NCBI RefSeq assembly: GCF_018141445.1
Contig: NZ_CP058649.1
Coordinates: 4,421,001-4,485,000 of the forward strand
DNA length: 64,000 nt
Reading direction: 5' to 3'
From: Vallitalea pronyensis
GTDB taxonomy: Bacteria; Bacillota; Clostridia; Lachnospirales; Vallitaleaceae
Part shown: positions 58,164 through 64,000 of the stretch, piece by piece
How the letters are laid out: every line of letters begins with the position of its first letter
Position numbering within the stretch: the first letter of the stretch is position 1
Notes under the pieces: model-generated
What the model was told of the DNA's origin: nothing
Seen by the model: only the letters and a program-made list of their open reading frames with translations
Database searches by the model: none
Program-made: the position numbers and the translations under genes

Positions 58164-59282
58164 ATGAAAAAACTTGTCATTGTGTTGTTGTTACTTATGA
58201 TTGGGGTAAATGCAGGGTTCGTGCAAGCAGAAGATGCAAGTCAGCGGATGACTTACACGGATATGAAGGGATATATTAATGGCGCTCAAATACCTGTCTA
58301 TCAGTATCATGATAAGCCTATGTTGACATTGTATCAATTGAATTATTATGGGTTTGACATAACGTGGGAAGGGCCAACTGGCTCTTTTATGGTTCAATAT
58401 AACCCGGATAAGCCTGTTAAAACTATTCCTAGCTTATCCCATACACCACATAAAAAAGGTAAACAATATGGTCATGTGGCAGCTTGCGATATATCTGCAT
58501 CCATTAACGGCCACGAAGTTCCTCTTATCGTCGTTAAGGGTAATCACATGCTGCCTCTAGATGCTCTTAAACCCTATGGTCCTGTTGTCACCTATACAGA
58601 AGAGCATGCATCTTATTTCATTTCTTATGATGCCAAAGATGTGATGATTCGTCATGATCAGTTTCGGAATCAGCTTCTTTCAGAACTTAAAAAAACAGAA
58701 GGGCCTCTTTCCATGAAGGAACTGGATACCATTGAAGCACTAACGTTCAGTAACTTTGATGGCATGGGGTTCCAACATATGTCAGAGGATATAGGTTTGC
58801 TGAGGAATCTAAAATCCGTAACGTTTAATGGTATTAAACAACATACCATTAATCCAGGGAGTTTTTCTATATTAACAGCATGTCCCAGTATTGAATCTGT
58901 CTCACTAGACAATTGTATAGTGGATGACTATAGGCATTTCAAAGCTTTACCTAACTTAAAGGATTTAGCCATTAATTTGTATATGGAGCAGGATGAACCA
59001 CAACTCTTTTCCATTATTTCGGATATACCTACTTTAGAAAATCTGCGTGTAACGGGTGCCCGTAATCAAACGTTGGATATGTCTTTATTCAATAAACTGC
59101 CTCTATTAAAAACCTTAACCATTCATTTTATAAATGACTGTGAACTGACCCAGATTGGTGAAACCCATTATCCTGAACTGAAGTCACTCAACCTGTATGG
59201 CTGTTCTACTTCGTCTAAAGAGCCATTTCATGCACCTAAGATTGAAACCCTTAATCTAGATTTTAATGGTGAGAGTGAATAA
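58164..59282 (+). CDS. secreted leucine-rich-repeat-like protein
   Basis: A 372-residue protein with a signal peptide (MKKLVIVLLLLMIGVNAGFVQA). The first part (about 30-165) resembles a copper-amine-oxidase-like N-terminal domain as found in many Firmicutes surface proteins (IPVYQYHDKPMLTLYQLNYYG). From about 195 to the end, units with regularly spaced Leu (LRNLKSVTFNGI, CPSIESVSLDNC, LPNLKDLAINL, PTLENLRVTG, LPLLKTLTIHF, YPELKSLNLYGC) form a leucine-rich repeat. Function unknown; perhaps binds a surface glycan. It is co-transcribed with the AraC-type gene and followed by a terminator. Confidence 0.8.
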   Translation: MKKLVIVLLLLMIGVNAGFVQAEDASQRMTYTDMKGYINGAQIPVYQYHDKPMLTLYQLNYYGFDITWEGPTGSFMVQYNPDKPVKTIPSLSHTPHKKGKQYGHVAACDISASINGHEVPLIVVKGNHMLPLDALKPYGPVVTYTEEHASYFISYDAKDVMIRHDQFRNQLLSELKKTEGPLSMKELDTIEALTFSNFDGMGFQHMSEDIGLLRNLKSVTFNGIKQHTINPGSFSILTACPSIESVSLDNCIVDDYRHFKALPNLKDLAINLYMEQDEPQLFSIISDIPTLENLRVTGARNQTLDMSLFNKLPLLKTLTIHFINDCELTQIGETHYPELKSLNLYGCSTSSKEPFHAPKIETLNLDFNGESE

Positions 59283-59320
59283 GCAATAGCAAAACATAAC
59301 ATGCCACAATAAACATACTA

Positions 59321-59370
59321 AAAGGTAATCACTTAGGGAAATATCGACTAAGGATTACCTTATTTTATAG
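59321..59370 (+). terminator. terminator of the AraC/leucine-rich operon
   Basis: AAGGTAATC (59323-59331) pairs with GATTACCTT (59354-59362), continued inward by TTAG/CTAA, then a TTATTTTATA tail. Confidence 0.8.
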
Positions 59371-59429
59371 GCTTTCATCAATGATTCATTTATGAAATAA
59401 GCCACTTATGTTATGGTAGTCATGTGACA

Positions 59430-59861
59430 TTAGATATAAAACATGCCTTGACTTAAACTGATATAGTCGTTTATCAGGTTTTCAATGGTAATGGCTTCAA
59501 CCACCTCTCCTATAGCGTCACTCATTTTATGCCAAACCTTGTTTATAATGGTATACTCTAAGTCTTCAACTTGATACTGTTCTTGCCCATCAATAACACT
59601 TAAAGTTCCCTCAAGTAGTTGAATCACACTGCCTACGGTGATATCCGATGGCTTTTTAGCTAAGAAATAACCACCTTTTGTACCCTTCGTACTGTTAACG
59701 ATACCGCCTTTTTTAAGTTCAGCAAATATCTGTTCAAGATAGCGTTTTGAAATATCTTCTTTTTCAGATATCTCTTTAATGGACACATTTTCTTTTCCGT
59801 AATGTATGCCTAAGTAGATGACCGATCGTAAGCCATATCGACTCTTACTGGATATGTTCAT
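59430..59861 (-). CDS. Rrf2-family regulator (CymR-like)
   Basis: A 143-residue Rrf2-family winged-helix protein (SSKSRYGLRSVIYL, VSIKEISEKEDISKRYLEQIFAELKKGGIV, GTKGGYFLAKKPSDITVGSVI). It has no cysteines, so it cannot hold an Fe-S cluster through Cys as IscR does; this and the neighbour cysK point to a CymR-type regulator of cysteine metabolism, which works in complex with CysK. It follows cysK by 55 bases on the same strand. GAGGTG precedes the ATG. Its likely operator is the inverted repeat at 60856-60882. Confidence 0.88.
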   Translation of the reverse strand: MNISSKSRYGLRSVIYLGIHYGKENVSIKEISEKEDISKRYLEQIFAELKKGGIVNSTKGTKGGYFLAKKPSDITVGSVIQLLEGTLSVIDGQEQYQVEDLEYTIINKVWHKMSDAIGEVVEAITIENLINDYISLSQGMFYI

Positions 59862-59916
59862 GTTTCACCTCTTTTTTCTATCGTTGTCGTGGATGTTGCC
59901 GTTTATCTATTCTATA

Positions 59917-60834
59917 TTAGAATATTTGCATAGAAAGATATCTTTCACCATTATCAGGTAAGATGACAACAATACGTTTTCCTTTGTTTTCTTTACGCCT
60001 TGCCACAGCAAGAGCGGCAAATACTGCTGCCGAAGAGGATATACCAACAAGTATGCCATCTTCTTTGGCTAATCGTTTCATTGTAGCGAATGCATCTTGG
60101 TCTTTCACCTTAACCACTTCATCGATAACTCCTTTATTCAATACATTGGGAATAAATCCTGCTCCGATACCTTGTATTTTATGTGGTCCTGGGTTACCAC
60201 CAGATAATACAGGTGAATTTTCCGGTTCAACAGCCACAATTTTAACACCTTCAATCTCTTCCTTCAAGATTTCTCCTATACCTGTTATACTGCCTCCTGT
60301 ACCAACACCTGCAACGAGTATATCCACCTTACCATCTGTATCGTGTAGTATTTCCCTTGCTGTTGTTTGACGATGCACCTCTGGATTAGCACCATTATTA
60401 AATTGTTGAGGTACAAAGTGATTGGGGTAGATCTCTTTTAGTTCTTCAACCCTTTGAATGGTACCTTTCATCCCTTGGGTACCTGGTGTTAGTACCAATT
60501 CAGCACCATAAGCTTTTAATAAGTTTTGTCTTTCTTTACTCATGGTATCCGGCATGGTTAATATAACACGATAACCTTTTATGGCTGCTGTCATGGCAAT
60601 ACCGATGCCTGTGTTACCACTTGTTGGTTCTAAAATAACCGTGTCTTTATCAATCAGCCCTTGTTTTTCACCATCTTCAATCATGGCTAATGCGATTCGA
60701 TCTTTTACACTGCCACCTGGGTTAAAAAATTCCACTTTACCCAATATTTCTGCTTCTGTATCGTTAATATTATTTATCCTAACTAAAGGTGTCTTTCCAA
60801 CTAACGCTAATAAATCATGATATATTCTACTCAT
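59917..60834 (-). CDS. cysK: cysteine synthase (O-acetylserine sulfhydrylase)
   Basis: A 305-residue PLP enzyme that makes cysteine from O-acetylserine and sulfide. The PLP Lys is in GGSVKDRIA near residue 41, the phosphate-binding loop in GVGTGGSITG near 175, and the substrate loop in EPTSGNTGIG. I chose the ATG at 60834 with AAAGGAG in the right place; a GTG six codons earlier lies within the ribosome binding site. It is the first gene of a cysK-regulator operon. In CymR-type systems CysK also reports cysteine supply by binding the regulator. Confidence 0.96.
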   Translation of the reverse strand: MSRIYHDLLALVGKTPLVRINNINDTEAEILGKVEFFNPGGSVKDRIALAMIEDGEKQGLIDKDTVILEPTSGNTGIGIAMTAAIKGYRVILTMPDTMSKERQNLLKAYGAELVLTPGTQGMKGTIQRVEELKEIYPNHFVPQQFNNGANPEVHRQTTAREILHDTDGKVDILVAGVGTGGSITGIGEILKEEIEGVKIVAVEPENSPVLSGGNPGPHKIQGIGAGFIPNVLNKGVIDEVVKVKDQDAFATMKRLAKEDGILVGISSSAAVFAALAVARRKENKGKRIVVILPDNGERYLSMQIF

Positions 60835-60855
60835 ATTGAAATCTCCTTTCACTTT

Positions 60856-60882
60856 AATAACCGAATTATCCTATCGGTTATT
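60856..60882. promoter_or_regulatory. operator-like inverted repeat before cysK
   Basis: AATAACCGA (60856-60864), nine bases, TCGGTTATT (60874-60882). It lies just downstream of the cysK promoter, at or after the expected start site, as a repressor site would. The Rrf2 protein encoded in the operon is the natural candidate. Confidence 0.65.
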
Positions 60883-60894
60883 GTGTATATATTA

Positions 60895-60923
60895 ATTTTA
60901 CCATAGGGTTTGCCTATCGTCAA
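60895..60923 (-). promoter_or_regulatory. cysK promoter
   Basis: Minus strand TTGACG (60918-60923), 17-base spacer ending TGG, TAAAAT (60895-60900). Confidence 0.7.
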
Positions 60924-61047
60924 TTGTTTTATAACATTATTTCTAAATTTTTCAATTTAGCCGTCATTTGTATATCTCTTATTTTTAAGAATACTCGGTA
61001 AGCCATCCTATACAACTTACTTTTTGAGAATCCTATCAATAAATAAC

Positions 61048-61076
61048 TTGCTATACATGTATATATTGCTTATAAT
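61048..61076 (+). promoter_or_regulatory. promoter of the YihY/BrkB gene
   Basis: TTGCTA (61048-61053), 17 bases, TATAAT (61071-61076), 45 bases before the GTG start. Confidence 0.65.
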
Positions 61077-61120
61077 TAAATTAATATGGAAATATTTGTA
61101 TAGAATTAGGAGGTTCTTTT

Positions 61121-61963
61121 GTGATTAGTAAAAAAACCATGCTTAGAGTCATTATTCAGCTTGTTAGACGTGTGCAGTCAGATGATATAACTGCCTGGGC
61201 GTCTAAGCTGACATTTTATATATTATTATCAATCTTTCCATTTTTACTATTCTTAATGCAGATATTAAGCTACACCTCCCTTACCAATGTGGACATTTTT
61301 TATCAGTTCCAAGACTTGTTCCCAGAAGAAGTGTTTGGTATCATTGATTTTATTACTGTGGACTTGCAAAGGAGTCAGAGCGATACGGTCTTATCCATAG
61401 CGATTATCGCAACCATATGGGCAGCCTCCAAGGGTATTATGGCAGTGATTACAAGCCTTAATAAAGCCTATCGAGAAAAAGAAACCCGTTCTTATTTTTA
61501 TATACGCTTTATGGCTTTTGTTTATACCATCGCTTTTGCTCTTGTATTAATTCTAACGTTTATACTGATTATCTTTTGGAATAAACTGTTAAGCTTTGCT
61601 TTTTCATACATCTATTTACCAACTGCCTTAGAAGGTATTATTGGCTTTATTCGGATTTTATTTGCTATTGTGCTACTGTTTTTCTTCTTTATTTTGCTAT
61701 ACAATGCTTCACCCAATAAGAAAATCTCCTTCAAAGAAGTTGTACCAGGGGCTATTCTATCTACACTGGGCTGGTTACTCATGTCCTTTATCTTTTCTAT
61801 CTATATCAATCGGCTTGGTAACTTCTCGTATATGTATGGCAGTCTGGCAAGTATCATCATATTAATGATTTGGCTCTATCTGTGCAGTATTATCCTGCTC
61901 ATAGGAGGGCAACTCAACGCAATAGCTGCAGAATATACAAAAAAGGAAATAGAAACCACTTAA
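61121..61963 (+). CDS. YihY/BrkB family membrane protein
   Basis: A 280-residue membrane protein with about six helices. Family features are the amphipathic start followed by ASKLTFYILLSIFPFLLFL, the WAASKGIMAVITSLNKAYREKETRSYF segment near residue 105-130, and the C-terminal GSLASIIILMIWLYLCSIILLIGGQLNA. These proteins, once misnamed ribonuclease BN, have no settled role. The start is a GTG with AGGAGG seven bases upstream. It is a single gene with its own promoter. Confidence 0.92.
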   Translation: MISKKTMLRVIIQLVRRVQSDDITAWASKLTFYILLSIFPFLLFLMQILSYTSLTNVDIFYQFQDLFPEEVFGIIDFITVDLQRSQSDTVLSIAIIATIWAASKGIMAVITSLNKAYREKETRSYFYIRFMAFVYTIAFALVLILTFILIIFWNKLLSFAFSYIYLPTALEGIIGFIRILFAIVLLFFFFILLYNASPNKKISFKEVVPGAILSTLGWLLMSFIFSIYINRLGNFSYMYGSLASIIILMIWLYLCSIILLIGGQLNAIAAEYTKKEIETT

Positions 61964-62037
61964 ATATACGTTTACATGAAAAAGCTATCTCACATAAAAC
62001 CAAACAATTTCATTTATTAGAATGAACCATCATAAAA

Positions 62038-62087
62038 AACCATGGTATCAAACTTCTTATAGGATAGAATCGTTTGATACCATGGTT
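62038..62087. terminator. terminator of the SpoIID-domain gene
   Basis: AACCATGGTATCAAAC (62038-62053) pairs perfectly with the complement at 62072-62087. On the minus strand it is followed by TTTTTTATG, so it ends the SpoIID-domain gene; it can also act on the convergent YihY gene. Confidence 0.88.
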
Positions 62088-62103
62088 ATATGTTATTCTC
62101 TGC

Positions 62104-64000
62104 TTAATAGATTTCTTTCACCACTGTTCCTTCATAATAATGTTCTAATACTTGCTTATAATCATTTCCTAAATCAACCATACCTTTTACACCGTTTTGA
62201 CTCATACCAACACCATGACCATTTCCACCGCCTGTAAATAAAATCTTAACCAAATGCCCTTCTTTGTCATAGACCTTATCCATGGTGTAAAATGCACTGG
62301 GCATGAGATTTTTTACGGTAGTTTCTTTACCTGTATGCAGTTTAACAGGCACACTGTCAATACCTTGTCGATGGCTGACTGGTGTCACTAATAAGCGCAC
62401 ATTATATTCCGTGGATACTTTGATAATACCTGCTGTTCCTTCAATGATCATTTCCGTAATGTTACCGCCTTGACCACGTTTATAGATACCAATGTCTTTT
62501 AATGTACCAATACTCTCAATGGGCCGACTTCTAAATATTTCATTATTATCTAGGGTCTTAATTAACTTAGGTTGTACTTTATAACGTTTACCAATATTTG
62601 CATTGATACTGGCTTCTATATGCTCCCTTGTCAATTCCACGGACCAGCGATAATAACCAAAGGCTTTGTCAAAACTATTCAATGAATCGTCTTTAATGAA
62701 CTTCCGGAATGTTTCTTCATCGGCTAGATTCGTATAGGTGGTACCTTGGGTATACTGAGGTTTGCTTCTTAAATACTGAGGCGAACTTGCTGGAAACTCC
62801 TTGGTGCTGTAATGTGCCCAAACATCGCCCGAATTTGCTGTAAACCCACAAGAGGTCGAGAAGAAATTAGCAGATATCACATTGCCATTATACGTGAGTC
62901 CTTCCTTATGGGTAGCCTTAACTGCTTGAATGGATGTTTCATTCTCAGGAATGTTATTATACACCTGTGAACTGACACTATCAATCACATGGGCCCCATA
63001 ACTGCAAAAACGATTGCTGTAGAACTGAGAATAAGCATAACTTCTTGCACATACTGCCTGTGTTTTAGATGCTTCTAAGCCATAGGATGAAGGCATTTCA
63101 CTTGGTACAACAGCATAGAGATATTCCTCTACTGGCAATTCGTTAACGATAAGATAACCTTCATCTGTTTTGCTAATCTCCATTCGTCCTCGATAAGAGG
63201 GCATGAACATGTCTCCATAACCCCGTTTTATACTATTAATGGTAAGCTTACCTTGATTCTTGGTTTCAATGGAAATACGGTCTTGGTTATCAAAATAAGT
63301 GCCATCGATGTTTATTTCTTCTCCGGCTTTACATTCTTTTTGCTGGGTACCATAAGTCACCACATAATCCGTTGTACCTGTTAACCGTACTTCTTGGTGA
63401 TATTTGCTTTTGAATCCTAAGGTACTAATCAGAACACGAATGTTTGCCATCTTTACTTTTTTCCTAATAATAGCTGAACATACTCTGCCTTTTTCATCAA
63501 TTACAAAATCAGCGGATTCGTATCCAACAATAATATTGTTTCTGCTTTTCCACTGAACGCCGTCCATATCTGAATAAAATTTAGCATCTTTTGTGATCTC
63601 ATATGTTCCTTCATTTTCGAATGTTACGTGTGTACCACTAATTAATAGAACTTTATCCGATAGTCTGTTTTCTTTCAGCAAGATACCTGTAATATGTCCT
63701 TTATCAATGATTAAGTCACCAATGACCTGCTCCACATCTTTGTAATCATCATGATTAATGGTTAGTTCACGTCCAATACCACCCATAAACACCATTGCCT
63801 TGTTATCCTTTATACGTTCAATATAAGCATTGGTTAACTTAGGCATCTGAAGGGTAACACCTTTCACGGCAATGATTTCATTACCTCTCAGCATCACTTC
63901 TATTTCCTTATCCATAAAACTATCAAGGGCAAGACCTTCAAAAGAATATTTACCGTAATTGGTAGCCATATGCCAAGCACTTAAATCAGCACTATTTGCA
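62104..64000 (-). CDS. SpoIID/LytB-domain protein (partial, runs off right edge)
   Basis: At least 631 residues; the frame stays open to the window end and the first ATG inside (63969) has no ribosome binding site, so the true start lies outside. The SpoIID domain is in the second half: NELPVEEYLYAVVPSEMPSSYGLEASKTQAVCARSYAYSQ, then SSQVYNNIPENETSIQAVKATHKEGLTYNG and the end GGGNGHGVGMSQNGVKGM. SpoIID proteins cleave glycan strands lacking stem peptides during engulfment or act as amidase enhancers (LytB). The long N-terminal part has repeated beta-like segments and is unlike classical SpoIID, so it is better called a SpoIID-domain relative. A signal or membrane anchor is expected upstream but not visible. 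Confidence 0.9.
   Translation of the reverse strand, partial: ANSADLSAWHMATNYGKYSFEGLALDSFMDKEIEVMLRGNEIIAVKGVTLQMPKLTNAYIERIKDNKAMVFMGGIGRELTINHDDYKDVEQVIGDLIIDKGHITGILLKENRLSDKVLLISGTHVTFENEGTYEITKDAKFYSDMDGVQWKSRNNIIVGYESADFVIDEKGRVCSAIIRKKVKMANIRVLISTLGFKSKYHQEVRLTGTTDYVVTYGTQQKECKAGEEINIDGTYFDNQDRISIETKNQGKLTINSIKRGYGDMFMPSYRGRMEISKTDEGYLIVNELPVEEYLYAVVPSEMPSSYGLEASKTQAVCARSYAYSQFYSNRFCSYGAHVIDSVSSQVYNNIPENETSIQAVKATHKEGLTYNGNVISANFFSTSCGFTANSGDVWAHYSTKEFPASSPQYLRSKPQYTQGTTYTNLADEETFRKFIKDDSLNSFDKAFGYYRWSVELTREHIEASINANIGKRYKVQPKLIKTLDNNEIFRSRPIESIGTLKDIGIYKRGQGGNITEMIIEGTAGIIKVSTEYNVRLLVTPVSHRQGIDSVPVKLHTGKETTVKNLMPSAFYTMDKVYDKEGHLVKILFTGGGNGHGVGMSQNGVKGMVDLGNDYKQVLEHYYEGTVVKEIY

Noticed and set aside
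62104..63969. Treating the ATG at 63969 as the true start of the SpoIID-domain protein
   Set aside because: The reading frame stays open to the window edge, and there is no ribosome binding site before this ATG, so the gene is taken as 5'-truncated by the window.

Overview
This is a low-GC, endospore-former-like Firmicutes chromosome segment. The evidence is AGGAGG-type ribosome binding sites, a T-box riboswitch, a SpoIID-family protein, a BceRS/BceAB-type module, LplB/LplC-type sugar permeases, YesN/AraC-type regulators and a GGGtGRT/scaffold pair. I would guess a Clostridia lineage such as Vallitalea or a relative; that is inference, not something I could search. I see no tRNA, rRNA, CRISPR array, transposase or prophage gene.

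Region 1 (1-21,000, minus strand): a non-ribosomal peptide synthetase (NRPS) operon. A one-module starter (C-A-T-E) is followed by a four-module synthetase ending in a thioesterase. Together they specify a five-residue peptide, read by eye as D-Leu, X, D-Ile, D-Leu, X', where the two X pockets look suited to cationic residues. The first domain is a condensation domain, so an acyl cap is plausible. A hairpin terminator follows, and the window then cuts into a further NRPS gene whose first residues nearly copy the starter protein, implying a second related assembly line. The operon has a good promoter inside a tandem ~70-bp repeat.

Region 2 (21,300-37,600): a BceRS-type kinase/regulator pair next to the NRPS, and 11-14 kb away the matching BceAB-type ABC transporter with a BceR-like box upstream. 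Between them lie housekeeping and accessory genes: a KamA-family radical SAM protein, a radical SAM/SPASM protein behind an operator-like palindrome, the scaffold + GGGtGRT pair, an ABC-F ATPase, an Eis-like acetyltransferase coupled to a secreted alpha/beta hydrolase, a nitroreductase and a nucleotidyltransferase-like protein.

Region 3 (37,600-39,700): ilvB (acetolactate synthase) under a complete T-box riboswitch with a strong promoter; its terminator appears to be interrupted by a repeated multi-hairpin element.

Region 4 (39,768-59,300): a beta-mannoside utilisation locus. It holds a GH130 phosphorylase, a GH2 beta-mannosidase, two permeases, two lipoprotein solute-binding proteins, two AraC-type regulators, and two large paralogous exported proteins of no family I recognise. 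No transport ATPase is encoded here. The exported pair is the best candidate for undescribed biology in this region.

Region 5 (59,400-64,000): cysK with an Rrf2/CymR-like regulator under an operator-like inverted repeat, a YihY/BrkB membrane protein, and a SpoIID-domain protein running off the right edge.

Across the window the intergenic spaces carry long hairpin elements. Three share an architecture with conserved loops but different, self-complementary stems, the pattern expected of a structured repeat family.
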